A stretch of 64,000 bases of DNA, taken from positions 68,550 to 132,549 of the forward strand of contig JAVJQA010000052.1 of the NCBI GenBank assembly GCA_040218045.1, written 5' to 3'. A model generated the notes under the pieces. It had not been told where the DNA came from. It worked only from the letters and a program-made list of their open reading frames with translations, and ran no database searches. The stretch is from Marinoscillum sp040218045. GTDB lineage: Bacteria; Bacteroidota; Bacteroidia; Cytophagales; Cyclobacteriaceae. The number at the start of each line of letters is the position of its first letter. Position 1 is the stretch's first letter. A program made the position numbers and the translations under genes. Below are positions 36,394-45,172 of the stretch, in pieces.

Positions 36394-37950
36394 ATGAATG
36401 ATTATTTTGGTAAGAACTTGAAAAGCGACATTCCTGCGGGCCTTGTCGTCTCTCTCGTAGCCCTCCCCCTCTGTCTTGGTATAGCATTAGCTTCTGGCGC
36501 ACCCGCCTTCTCAGGAGTGCTGGCAGGGATTGTCGGTGGTTTAGTGGTTGGGCTTGTGAGTGGATCTCAATTAAGTGTAAGTGGGCCAGCAGCAGGACTC
36601 ACAGTTATTGTCCTCAATGCAATCGAATCTCTCGGCACATTCGAGTCTTTTTTATTAGCCGTATTTATTGCTGGCGTTTTCCAGTTTCTATTAGGTATAG
36701 CAAAAGCAGGGGTCATTGGGCACTTCTTTCCTTCTTCTGTTATCAAAGGAATGCTAGCAGCTATTGGACTTATTCTGATCCTAAAACAAATTCCCCATGC
36801 ATTAGGCGATGACCAGGATTATGAAGGTGATGAAAGCTTTATACAATCTGATGGTGAAAATACATTCACTGAAATCGCTTTGGCTTTTCAAAACATTGAT
36901 TCAGGTGCTTTGATTATAAGTTTAGTTGCATTGGCAATTTTGATCCTATGGGAGCGGCCAATCATGAAAAGGCAAAAATGGACCTCTATTTTTCCAGGTG
37001 CACTTGTCGCCGTTGCCTGGGGTGTGGTTGCCAACGCAGTTCTGTATAGTTCTTATTTACCGGACATGCTTCTAACGGGCAAGCACATGGTATCATTGCC
37101 TGTGAGTGATAGCCCAATGGAGTTTTTTAGTTTCCTGACCTTTCCTGATTTCAGTAGAATCCTTGATGCTGACATTTACATCACAGCTGCGACCATCGCT
37201 ATTATAGCTAGCCTTGAAACGCTGCTAAGTTTAGATGCAGTGGATAAACTGGATCCTTACAAGCGTATTGCCCCAACAAATCGGGAGTTACTGGCTCAAG
37301 GTACCGGCAACATGGTCTCAGGTCTCATTGGCGGCCTGCCATTGACCGCAGTAATTGTAAGGAGTACGGCCAATATCAGTTCTGGAGGACAAACCAAGGT
37401 TTCAGCAGTTTTTCATGGATTACTATTGGCGGTTTCTGTCATTTTCTTCCCTGATATTTTGAATATGATCCCTAAAGCTGCACTTGCAGCAGTTCTACTA
37501 ATTGTGGGATACAAACTAACCAACCCTTCACTGTACACGTCACTCTACCTGAAAGGCAAAGATCAGTTCCTGCCGTTTATTGTGACTATAATTGCCATCT
37601 TGTTAACAGATTTGTTAATTGGTATAACCATAGGAATTGTAGTTGGGGTTTTCTTCGTGATCAAAGCCAACTTACATAAAGCAATTACCATTAAAGATCA
37701 GGGCAATAACGAATTCATTGTAACCCTAGAAAAAGATGTAAGCTTCCTGAATAAGGCTTTTTTGAGAAGAACACTCCGTGAGATCCCAAATGAATCAAGT
37801 GTTATCTTTGATGAAACCGAATCGATTTTCATTGACAATGACATTCTTGAAACCATTGAAGATTTCAAACTGACAGCCGTCAACAGAGCTATCATGGTGG
37901 AGATAAAACCGGCTAAAAATAGCAAAAATCCATCATTAGGAGAATTTTAA
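36394..37950 (+). CDS. SulP family inorganic anion transporter
   Basis: An inner-membrane transporter of 518 residues from the chosen ATG at 36394, which begins MNDYFGKNLKSDIPAGLVVS, the canonical SulP start. An open frame reaches back to a GTG at 36256, but its 46 extra residues look unlike the family. About 11-14 hydrophobic helices are visible, with QLSVSGPAAGLTVIV in the substrate region and LPLTAVIVRSTANI later. The C-terminal 80 residues form a short STAS-like domain. The substrate could be sulfate or bicarbonate; no carbonic anhydrase lies next to it. Confidence 0.9.
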   Translation: MNDYFGKNLKSDIPAGLVVSLVALPLCLGIALASGAPAFSGVLAGIVGGLVVGLVSGSQLSVSGPAAGLTVIVLNAIESLGTFESFLLAVFIAGVFQFLLGIAKAGVIGHFFPSSVIKGMLAAIGLILILKQIPHALGDDQDYEGDESFIQSDGENTFTEIALAFQNIDSGALIISLVALAILILWERPIMKRQKWTSIFPGALVAVAWGVVANAVLYSSYLPDMLLTGKHMVSLPVSDSPMEFFSFLTFPDFSRILDADIYITAATIAIIASLETLLSLDAVDKLDPYKRIAPTNRELLAQGTGNMVSGLIGGLPLTAVIVRSTANISSGGQTKVSAVFHGLLLAVSVIFFPDILNMIPKAALAAVLLIVGYKLTNPSLYTSLYLKGKDQFLPFIVTIIAILLTDLLIGITIGIVVGVFFVIKANLHKAITIKDQGNNEFIVTLEKDVSFLNKAFLRRTLREIPNESSVIFDETESIFIDNDILETIEDFKLTAVNRAIMVEIKPAKNSKNPSLGEF

Positions 37951-37996
37951 TAGTTAGTAATGCCAAGAAAATGTTTAGCTTTTCGTTTCTATTGAT

Positions 37997-38212
37997 ATGA
38001 AGAAAAAGCTACATTTTCTTGGCATATGTTTAATGATTTTTTTCGGAAGTATTACCTTCACAGGTTGCCACGCTTCCTACTACAAGGTTCCTATCACCAA
38101 ATCAAAAAAACATTTTCGCCCTTACGACAGCAAAAGGGATCGTGGCAAAAAGCGCGTCAAGATCAAAAAATACAAATCCCTCAAGCGAACAAAAGGAATA
38201 AATGATAACTAG
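37997..38212 (+). CDS. Small basic lipoprotein
   Basis: A 71-residue protein with a signal peptide ending in the lipobox FTGC (Cys24). The short mature part is strongly basic (about 20 Lys/Arg in 47 residues). Its function is unknown. Its end overlaps the start of the gamma-glutamyltransferase gene by 11 bases, so the two are probably cotranslated. Confidence 0.68.
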   Translation: MKKKLHFLGICLMIFFGSITFTGCHASYYKVPITKSKKHFRPYDSKRDRGKKRVKIKKYKSLKRTKGINDN

Positions 38213-39890
38213 AGCCCTCTTTTTACTACTTTCAGTAGTAACACTTTCTTCCTGCTCCATAAATAGTACAGAGCCTAAAATTGGGGCATTGGGAGATAGT
38301 GCCATGATTGTCTCTGCGCATCCTTTAGCCACCAAGGTGGGATTGAACATTCTAAAATCAGGAGGCAATGCCTATGATGCAGCTGTAGCCACTCAGTTTG
38401 CTCTGGCAGTGGTTTATCCCAGAGCTGGAAACATTGGTGGCGGAGGTTTTGCAGTGATCAGAGAGACCAATGGATCACTATCAACACTTGATTTTAGGGA
38501 AAAGGCTCCGCTGCAAGCTTTCAGAACCATGTTTGAAGATTCCACAGGCCAGGTCATTTCCAGCAAAAGTCAAATTGGTGGATTAGCAGCTGGAGTACCG
38601 GGCAGTGTAGCTGGCATGTGGCAATTGCATCAGAAGTATGGAATCACTCCTTGGGAAAACCTAGTCCAACCTGCCATTGACATTGCCTTTGAAGGCCATA
38701 GGATCACAGCAGACGAAGCTGAAGCACTTAATGAGAAACAACAGGATTTCATTGATGCCAATCACTACAAACCATGGGTCATCAAAGAGGATGGGTGGCA
38801 GGAAAATGACCATGTCAGGCAGGTGCAACTGGCTGCTACACTATCATATATTAGAGACTCAGGACGAGACGGTTTTTATACAGGAATCGTCTCAGATTTG
38901 ATCGTAAAAGAAATGGATCAAAATGGCGGTATAATAAGTCACGAAGACCTGGAATCCTACGAACCTGCCTGGAGAACTCCTCTTATTGGAAATTATAAAG
39001 GACATAAAATCATCAGCATGCCTCCTCCCTCCAGTGGTGGTATTGCGGTACTGCAAATGCTACAAGGTGCTGAGATGCTGGATCTTGGTCAATATGCGCA
39101 TAATTCTACAGAGTCAATTCACTTGATGGCTGAGATCGAAAGAAGAGTGTTTGCCGACAGGGCAAAGCACCTAGGAGATCCTGATTATTTTGACGTACCT
39201 AAAAAATATCTTTTGGAAGAAACGTACAACCAGTCAAGGTTTCAAGACATTTCTTTAGGATCAGTGACTCAATCCTCCACAATTGATGGCGGACAGGTTC
39301 CTTATGAATCTGATCAAACCACTCATTTCTCTATTGTGGACAAGTTTGGAAATGCAGTTTCAATCACAACCACTTTGAACCTCAACTATGGATGTAAAGT
39401 ATGGGTGAAAGGAGCCGGTTTTGTCCTAAATAATGAAATGGATGACTTTAGTGCTCAACCCGGTGTTCCAAATTTCTTTGGATTGATTGGGGCCGAAGCA
39501 AATTCCATAGCGCCAGGTAAACGAATGCTAAGCTCTATGACACCTACTATAGTAGAAAAAGACGGTAAGGTGAAGATGGTGCTTGGAAGCCCTGGTGGGG
39601 CCACCATCATCACATCAGTATTTCAGAGCATCATCAACCTAGTAGACCACAACATGACCATGCAGGAAGCAGTAGAGGCTAAGAAGGTACACCACCAGTG
39701 GCTACCTGATCAGATCAAAGCAGAGGAAGGTGCCATGTCTGTGGAAACAGCAACCGAGCTGAATGAACTAGGCCATGAGATTGTCTTTGTAGAAAAGATT
39801 GGCAGAAATGATTGCATCCTTGTGAGACCGGATGGTAAACTCGAAGGTGGGGCTGATCCAAGAGGAGACGACTATGCCGAGGGGTATTAA
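38202..39890 (+). CDS. ggt: Gamma-glutamyltransferase, lipoprotein
   Basis: Hydrolyses or transfers the gamma-glutamyl group of glutathione and similar peptides. The 562-residue precursor has a lipobox (LSSC, Cys18), so it is likely membrane-anchored in the periplasm or at the surface. The self-processing site is visible: Thr373 in DQTTHFSIVD would become the N-terminal nucleophile of the small subunit. PPPSSGGIA and LGSPGGATI are the other conserved blocks. The stop shares TTAA with the convergent OmpA-like gene. Confidence 0.94.
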   Translation: MITRALFLLLSVVTLSSCSINSTEPKIGALGDSAMIVSAHPLATKVGLNILKSGGNAYDAAVATQFALAVVYPRAGNIGGGGFAVIRETNGSLSTLDFREKAPLQAFRTMFEDSTGQVISSKSQIGGLAAGVPGSVAGMWQLHQKYGITPWENLVQPAIDIAFEGHRITADEAEALNEKQQDFIDANHYKPWVIKEDGWQENDHVRQVQLAATLSYIRDSGRDGFYTGIVSDLIVKEMDQNGGIISHEDLESYEPAWRTPLIGNYKGHKIISMPPPSSGGIAVLQMLQGAEMLDLGQYAHNSTESIHLMAEIERRVFADRAKHLGDPDYFDVPKKYLLEETYNQSRFQDISLGSVTQSSTIDGGQVPYESDQTTHFSIVDKFGNAVSITTTLNLNYGCKVWVKGAGFVLNNEMDDFSAQPGVPNFFGLIGAEANSIAPGKRMLSSMTPTIVEKDGKVKMVLGSPGGATIITSVFQSIINLVDHNMTMQEAVEAKKVHHQWLPDQIKAEEGAMSVETATELNELGHEIVFVEKIGRNDCILVRPDGKLEGGADPRGDDYAEGY

Positions 39891-41419
39891 TCCCTACGCA
39901 CTTCAAACTCTACTCTCCTGTTTAGTTTTCTCGATGACTCCTCAGCATTGCTGGCTATAGGCTCTTCACCTCCAAAACCTTTTCCGGTAATCCTGTCCTC
40001 TTCTACCCCATGCTCCACTAAGTAGGCTGTTACCGCCAAAACTCGCTCCTGTGACAGTTGAATATTCATAATTGGATTACCCTGATTGTCTGTATGTCCT
40101 TTTAGAAATATTTCGACATCCTGATTTTCCTTCATCATTTCTACCACAAGATCCAGTTCATCTTGCGATCCTTCTATGAAATTGGCCGTACCACGGTAAA
40201 AAAGCACATGCTCCAATGTGATTACACTACCCGATTCTAGGGGTGATAGTAATATGGCCTTGGGTTCAGTACTGGTCAATAATTCGTCTGATGAAAATTG
40301 ATGCTTCGCAGAAAAATATCCTTTTGATTTAAATTCGATCATGATTGACCCCTTCAAATCATTCAGGACGATTTGATTGTTTCCGTTTGATTGATACCTA
40401 ATAGTATCTTCATTGGCAATCTTCAAGGCTTCACCTTGCAGCTTTTGGTTAGACTTTGAGTCATACAACTCAAAGACAATTTGATTGGTGTTGGATTCTT
40501 TCATGACCATGTTGATGACCTCAGGTTCTTCCTGCGCATCTTCAAAATCAGCCTGTACTTTTATTCTTTTGATATCACCATAGCCGTCACTGTTTTGAGT
40601 GGACACAAAATAGGCGTACTCAGAATCATTGTTAAAAACAAACGAGGTTTCAGCTCCCGAGGTGTTTACTGACTTTCCTATGTTCTGTGGTGCAGTCCAG
40701 TTTTGCCAGGTATCATCAAGTCTGGTTGACTGAAAAATATCAAAACTCCCCTCTCCTCCATGTCCATTGGAAGCAAAAAAGAGTGTTTTGCCATCACTGG
40801 CAATGAATGGCGTCAATTCCTGATACTTAGTGTTAACTACATTGCCAAGATTTTTTGGAGAAGACCAGGTGCCATCAGATTTTAGCATGCATATAAATAT
40901 ATCATCCACTCCATAGCCGAGATTATTCTCAAGACTGAGCATCAGGTACCGCCCATCTGCAGAAATACTTCCCGTTTGAAGGGGTGATCTATTTTTAAAA
41001 TAAGGTATAGCTACTTCAACAGGCTCCTGAGAACTGTTAAGATCCACGGCGAATACTGAGCCATAGTACAGACCCTTGTCAAACTTTACCTGGTTGAATA
41101 GAAAGTATTTCTCATCCGCACTAAATCCTAACGGAGATTGAAAGGTCTTATCATTCAACCCTAATTTCTTAGGATTACTCCAGGAAGAATCCAAAACACT
41201 CAACCAGATATCACCAGAATCCTTTGACTTACCAGTATTTTCCGGGTGCTTTTCTCTCGAGAAATAGCATTTCGAATTGTCAAAATCGAAGAATATGTAA
41301 TTTTCTCCGCTTGTAGAATTGAATGCTGACATTGGCTCTAATCCACTGTAAAATTTTATCTGGGCTTCCGACAATAAGAAAGTGAAGGAAAGCAGAAGAA
41401 AAAATATAGCCTTATACAT
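39887..41419 (-). CDS. OmpA-family protein with PD40-type repeats
   Basis: A cell-envelope protein, 510 residues from the chosen ATG at 41419; a TTG five codons upstream is the only alternative. The signal peptide ends near residue 20. Residues about 45-260 contain PD40/WD40-like repeats (DGKTLFFASNGHGGEGSFDI, DSEYAYFVSTQNSDGYGDI). The C-terminal 120 residues are an OmpA peptidoglycan-binding domain: VEIFLKGHTDNQGNPIMNIQ, ERVLAVTAYLVEHGV and NRRVEF. This layout is common in Bacteroidota and related to gliding/T9SS-associated proteins, but no specific role can be assigned. Confidence 0.88.
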   Translation of the reverse strand: MYKAIFFLLLSFTFLLSEAQIKFYSGLEPMSAFNSTSGENYIFFDFDNSKCYFSREKHPENTGKSKDSGDIWLSVLDSSWSNPKKLGLNDKTFQSPLGFSADEKYFLFNQVKFDKGLYYGSVFAVDLNSSQEPVEVAIPYFKNRSPLQTGSISADGRYLMLSLENNLGYGVDDIFICMLKSDGTWSSPKNLGNVVNTKYQELTPFIASDGKTLFFASNGHGGEGSFDIFQSTRLDDTWQNWTAPQNIGKSVNTSGAETSFVFNNDSEYAYFVSTQNSDGYGDIKRIKVQADFEDAQEEPEVINMVMKESNTNQIVFELYDSKSNQKLQGEALKIANEDTIRYQSNGNNQIVLNDLKGSIMIEFKSKGYFSAKHQFSSDELLTSTEPKAILLSPLESGSVITLEHVLFYRGTANFIEGSQDELDLVVEMMKENQDVEIFLKGHTDNQGNPIMNIQLSQERVLAVTAYLVEHGVEEDRITGKGFGGEEPIASNAEESSRKLNRRVEFEVRRD

Positions 41420-41474
41420 TATATAACTATTCAAAGATTTTTTTTAATAATTTTTATTTTATCAGCAATTATTC

Positions 41475-41482
41475 TAATTTTG
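41475..41482 (+). promoter_or_regulatory. -7 element in front of a candidate small RNA
   Basis: TAATTTTG is a perfect TAnnTTTG on the plus strand, in a gap where both flanking genes are on the minus strand. No clear -33 TTG lies at the right distance. Confidence 0.35.
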
Positions 41483-41485
41483 AGC

Positions 41486-41575
41486 AGTCAGAGGCCCTTA
41501 ACCAGCGCACTGAATAACAAACAAGTGTATGAATATTGCGATCCCCAGTCTATAACAGGCTGGGGATTTATATTT
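41486..41575 (+). ncRNA. Candidate small RNA
   Basis: A possible transcript of about 90 bases. It would start a few bases after the -7 box at 41475-41482. It would end at a hairpin with an eight-base perfect stem (ATCCCCAG at 41541-41548, CTGGGGAT at 41560-41567), followed by the U-rich TTATATTTT. The 204-base gap between the OmpA-like gene and the AAG glycosylase gene holds no open frame on this strand. I do not recognise a known RNA family. Confidence 0.3.
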
Positions 41576-41623
41576 TAAAACTTCAAAAGTACCACTCTAT
41601 TATTTCGATTGACAAATGTTTAC

Positions 41624-42247
41624 TCAAACCATTTGTTTTGGTTTACTTACAAATTCATTTCCCCGAATAAAAAAACGCCAGGGCAGGAATGCATCCTCAC
41701 CTGCATAATCTACTCCTATCCGTCTATCTACTACTATTTTGAAAGGTTCTGACTGCTTAACTTTTGCAACCCAAATTTGATCATCCAAAAGACTAGAGCC
41801 ATTGAATTCGGTGACTATGCCTAATGCCTGAGTCAGGGTACCAGGACCTGCGGTTAATTTTTTATAGGCCACTTTGGTCCCGCGCCGCTCTTGCATTACC
41901 TCTGTATTGATCATGGGTTCTACTGCCCTAATCAAAACAGCATCCGCCAAACCATCTTCATTGGTCACAATATTGAAGAGGTGGTGTATTCCATAACATA
42001 AGTAGACATATGCCCTTCCACCCTCTTGGTACATAGTTGATGTGCGTTTTGTCAAGCCTTTATGTGCGTGACACGCCTTATCATTTTGTCCAGAGTACGC
42101 CTCTGTCTCCACTATTTTGCCAACAGTGATTTTTCCACCTATGTTTGTACATAAATACTTACCTAACAAATCCCTGGCCACTTCTACAACATCTGATCTT
42201 TTGTAGAACGTAAGGGGTAGTTTTTCGTAAGAAGAAAGATCATTCAT
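41624..42247 (-). CDS. DNA-3-methyladenine glycosylase (AAG/MPG family)
   Basis: Excises alkylated purines from DNA. The 207-residue form from the ATG at 42247 is preferred; a longer frame would run into the divergent gene. Motifs are VARDLLGKYL, GKIVETEAYSGQNDKACHAH (holding the catalytic Glu), YVYLCYGIHHLFNIVT, VLIRAVEP and KLTAGPGTLTQALGI. Only 25 bases separate it from the divergent DUF2911 gene, so the two promoters must be interleaved. Confidence 0.93.
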   Translation of the reverse strand: MNDLSSYEKLPLTFYKRSDVVEVARDLLGKYLCTNIGGKITVGKIVETEAYSGQNDKACHAHKGLTKRTSTMYQEGGRAYVYLCYGIHHLFNIVTNEDGLADAVLIRAVEPMINTEVMQERRGTKVAYKKLTAGPGTLTQALGIVTEFNGSSLLDDQIWVAKVKQSEPFKIVVDRRIGVDYAGEDAFLPWRFFIRGNEFVSKPKQMV

Positions 42248-42272
42248 TATCAAAAAACAAAACCTATTTAAT

Positions 42273-43145
42273 ATGATGAGTAAAATCACAAAACTAATGC
42301 TAATGTGCGTTCTATTTGCTTATGGTTCAGCCTTTGCACAGATTTCCACGCCTCAACCTAGCCCGGCAGGATCTGTATCAAGCACTGTAGGACTCACTGA
42401 TGTCACCATTGATTACTTTAGACCTGGTGTAAAAGGAAGACAAATCTTCGGTGAAGGTGGAGATTATCTTCAGCCATATGGTGAACTATGGAGAACTGGC
42501 GCCAACTCTGGATCCAAAATTACTTTCAGCACCGAAGTGACCATTGCTGGCACTAAAGTACCCGCAGGAGAATACCTGATCTTTACCACTCCTGGTAAAG
42601 ATGAGTGGTCATTTATGCTTTACAGCGATGTAAGCCTGGGTGGAAATACCAACGGATATAATGCAGAAAACGAAGTAGTAAAAGCTACAGTAAAGCCTAC
42701 TACCCTTTCTAATCCGGTTGAGAGATTAACATTCAATATTGCTGATATTAGTGAGGACAATACAAAGGCGTCCATTCAGCTTAGCTGGAGCAACGTTTCT
42801 GTGAAGGTTCCTTTTGAAGTATCATTTGTAGAGCAGGTTATGGCTGATATCAAAGCTAAAACACAGGTAAACCCAACTAACTATGTGCAGGCGGCAGGCT
42901 TCTACCTTGCTCAGAAAACCAACCTGGATCAAGCGCTAGAGTGGATGAACAAGTATTTGGCAATTGGTGAAAACAACAAACAGTTCTGGCATGTGCATAC
43001 CAAAGCGCAAATCCAGGCAGCGATGGGCAATAAGAAGGAAGCAATTGCTACTGCAAAGCAATCAATGGAAACTGCCAAAGCAAACCCTAACGGTGATTTT
43101 GGATATGTAAAAAGAAATGAGGACTTGATTAACTCGTTGAAGTAA
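42273..43145 (+). CDS. DUF2911 domain-containing exported protein
   Basis: A 290-residue protein with a signal peptide (about 1-22, ending AFAQ). The DUF2911 domain covers about 25-175, with DVTIDYFRPGVKGRQIFG, PYGELWRTGANSGSKITF and VPAGEYLIFTTPG. The C-terminal 100 residues form helical TPR-like pairs (QALEWMNKYLAIGENNKQFW). This two-part layout is common in Bacteroidota; the function is unknown. Two ATG codons are adjacent at the start. It is followed by an intergenic region with REP-like repeats and a terminator. Confidence 0.9.
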   Translation: MMSKITKLMLMCVLFAYGSAFAQISTPQPSPAGSVSSTVGLTDVTIDYFRPGVKGRQIFGEGGDYLQPYGELWRTGANSGSKITFSTEVTIAGTKVPAGEYLIFTTPGKDEWSFMLYSDVSLGGNTNGYNAENEVVKATVKPTTLSNPVERLTFNIADISEDNTKASIQLSWSNVSVKVPFEVSFVEQVMADIKAKTQVNPTNYVQAAGFYLAQKTNLDQALEWMNKYLAIGENNKQFWHVHTKAQIQAAMGNKKEAIATAKQSMETAKANPNGDFGYVKRNEDLINSLK

Positions 43146-43154
43146 TCCTACTAT

Positions 43155-43267
43155 GTCAAGTTTAGATGCTGAAATGAATTCAGCATGACGTTACATAGTT
43201 TATTCTTCGTTCTATCACCCTAGGGGTCATAATGAACTTGTTTCAGTATCTGTGGTATAACTTGACA
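43155..43267. repeat. BIME-like element: second pair of inverted REP-like palindromes
   Basis: Nine-base perfect inverted repeats (TGTCAAGTT at 43155-43163, AACTTGACA at 43259-43267) enclose two copies of the palindrome family seen at 31796-31963. One is on the plus strand at 43165-43191 (AGATGCTGAA, loop, TTCAGCATGACG). The other, more degenerate, is on the minus strand at 43226-43251 (AGATACTGAA, loop ACAAG, TTCATTATGAC). Stem changes between copies are compensatory (CCC/GGG against GCT/AGC). Confidence 0.62.
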
Positions 43268-43297
43268 AAGTTGAAGTAATTTGTTAATTATAAATAT

Positions 43298-43352
43298 AGG
43301 GCTGTCTTTTAATTTTCTGACTTATTCAGAATTCTAAAAGACAGCTCTTTTT
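43298..43352. terminator. Bidirectional terminator between DUF2911 and the SSS symporter
   Basis: GCTGTCTTTT at 43301-43310 pairs with AAAAGACAGC at 43336-43345, with extra pairing inside the loop (AATTTTCTGA with TCAGAATT). A T-rich stretch follows on the plus strand. It lies at the end of both convergent genes. Confidence 0.75.
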
Positions 43353-45036
43353 ATGCCCTAGCCCTCTGAGGCATGAATAGCTGGAAGAAAAGGCTGAGTA
43401 TTATCGTGAGTAAACAGCCAATGGCATTATACCATAAATACCCCAGTGTAATTACTTCATAGACAGTCAAGAAGTGAAATACAATCACCGCAATTTGCGC
43501 AATAATTGCTGCCCAGAATACTGCATTTCCCTGCACTGATTTCAGAAAAAATGCGACGAGAAAAATACCCAGAATAGTACCATAAAAAATAGATCCTACG
43601 ATATTCACAGCTTCGATCAGGTTTTCTGAATTCTTCGCCAAAATGGCGAATGAAATAGCAATACAGCCCCAAAGTAGTGTTAACCCTTTGGAGATCATCA
43701 TATGATGCCCCTTATCCACTCTGCTCAACAATCTTTTGTAAATATCTATCGTCGTAGTGGAGGAAAGTGAATTGATCTCAGACGAAGATGAGGACATGGC
43801 TGCCGAGAAAATGACGGCAATGAGTAAACCAATCAAACCATGTGGCAGATAGTTTAGGATAAACGTCAGGAATACATAATCAGAATCCTTTGTTTCTATC
43901 TCCGGATCCGCCTCCTTGATTAAAGCTTTTACCTGCTCTCTCACCTCTATTGATTGGCCATCTACTGCTTTTAGTTGCTCTGCACCCAAATCTGTGGGGT
44001 TTTCCGCATAAGACAAAGCGATGACTTTACGTTCATCAAGTAATCGTGTATACTCTTCGTTCAGCTGCTCATATTCTACTTGATATGGAGTGCCTTCAAG
44101 TTGCTTTAAAGACGCATCCTTAAAGTGAACCGGGGGTGCATAAAACATGTAGAAAACATAAACCATTACCCCCGTAAGCAGAATAAAAAACTGCATGGGG
44201 ATTTTCAATACGGCATTGAACATCAAACCCATTCTGCTCTCAGTGATATTCTTACCACCTAAATAGCGCTGCACCTGTGATTGGTCCGTACCGAAATAAG
44301 ACAATGCCAGGAAAAGCCCACCAGTCAAGCCAGACCAAAGCGTATACCGCTTCTCAACATCAAACGAAAGATCAACTGCATTGAGCTTGTCCAATTGACC
44401 GGCTATTGTAAGGGCACCAGAAAATGACACAAAATCGGAGATGTATGAAATGATAATCCCAAATGTGATGAACATCCCGATCATGATGATTGTCATCTGC
44501 TGTTTCTGGGTAATGCTTACTGCTCGTGTGCCTCCGGATACCGTATAAATGATCACTAAAATTCCGGTGATGAGTATAGTCAGTGTCAGGTTCCAATCCA
44601 GGATGCTCGACAAAATGATGGCTGGTGCATAAATAGTAATCCCAGCCGCCAAACCCCTTTGGATTAAAAACAAAACTGCTCCAAGAAGTCGGGTCTTAAG
44701 GTCAAACCTTGACTCCAGAAACTCATAGGCCGTATATACTTTTAACTTGTAGAAGATAGGAATGAATACTGCCGATACGATGATTAGTGCTATTGGTAAT
44801 CCAAAGTAGTTTTGTACGAATCCCATACCACTTTCATAGCCCTGACCGGGAGTGGAAATAAAAGTAATCGCACTGGCCTGAGTAGCCATTACAGAAAGTC
44901 CGATCGTGCCCCATTTCAAAGAATTGTTTCCTAACAAGTAATCCTGAATATTACTTTGTCCGCGTGTTTTCCAAACTCCATAGGCTACAATGGATACAAG
45001 TGTACCAAAGAGTACAATCAGGTCGAGATTATTCAT
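43351..45036 (-). CDS. Sodium:solute symporter (SSS family)
   Basis: A sodium-coupled transporter of 561 residues with about 13-14 hydrophobic helices. Family features are QDYLLGNNSLKWGTIGLSVM near the N-terminus, AYEFLESRFDLKTRLLG, and a DQSQVQRYLGGKN loop near 250. An inserted charged helical segment (about 320-385, with EYEQLNEEYTRLLDERK) sits between helices, as in many Bacteroidota members. The substrate is unknown; coupling to a PIG-L-type deacetylase suggests an amino sugar or acyl sugar. Its ATG overlaps the stop of the upstream micro-protein (ATGA). Confidence 0.9.
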   Translation of the reverse strand: MNNLDLIVLFGTLVSIVAYGVWKTRGQSNIQDYLLGNNSLKWGTIGLSVMATQASAITFISTPGQGYESGMGFVQNYFGLPIALIIVSAVFIPIFYKLKVYTAYEFLESRFDLKTRLLGAVLFLIQRGLAAGITIYAPAIILSSILDWNLTLTILITGILVIIYTVSGGTRAVSITQKQQMTIIMIGMFITFGIIISYISDFVSFSGALTIAGQLDKLNAVDLSFDVEKRYTLWSGLTGGLFLALSYFGTDQSQVQRYLGGKNITESRMGLMFNAVLKIPMQFFILLTGVMVYVFYMFYAPPVHFKDASLKQLEGTPYQVEYEQLNEEYTRLLDERKVIALSYAENPTDLGAEQLKAVDGQSIEVREQVKALIKEADPEIETKDSDYVFLTFILNYLPHGLIGLLIAVIFSAAMSSSSSEINSLSSTTTIDIYKRLLSRVDKGHHMMISKGLTLLWGCIAISFAILAKNSENLIEAVNIVGSIFYGTILGIFLVAFFLKSVQGNAVFWAAIIAQIAVIVFHFLTVYEVITLGYLWYNAIGCLLTIILSLFFQLFMPQRARA

Positions 45037-45170
45037 GCAAACAAAAAGCTAAAGAGTTGCAACAATATGATCATTAGTACCAAGAAACCAGTTACGATCA
45101 TATAAATGGATTTCCAACTTTTAAAGTATGGTGGGGTATCCAGCTCTTGTTCTGATTTGGATTGGGTCAT
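45033..45170 (-). CDS. 45-residue single-pass membrane micro-protein
   Basis: A short open frame starting MTQSKSEQELDTPPYFKSWK, followed by a hydrophobic helix (about residues 22-44) that ends the protein. It starts two bases after the stop of the PIG-L gene, and its TGA overlaps the ATG of the symporter. That spacing on both sides strongly suggests translational coupling. A small hydrophobic partner of the symporter is an attractive idea, but nothing in the sequence proves it. Confidence 0.7.
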   Translation of the reverse strand: MTQSKSEQELDTPPYFKSWKSIYMIVTGFLVLMIILLQLFSFLFA

Positions 45171-45172
45171 TC

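Noticed and set aside
41490..41530. A tRNA fragment near 41500, because the minus strand contains a CTGGTTAAGG-like D-arm string
   Set aside because: No acceptor, anticodon or T-arm can be drawn around it.
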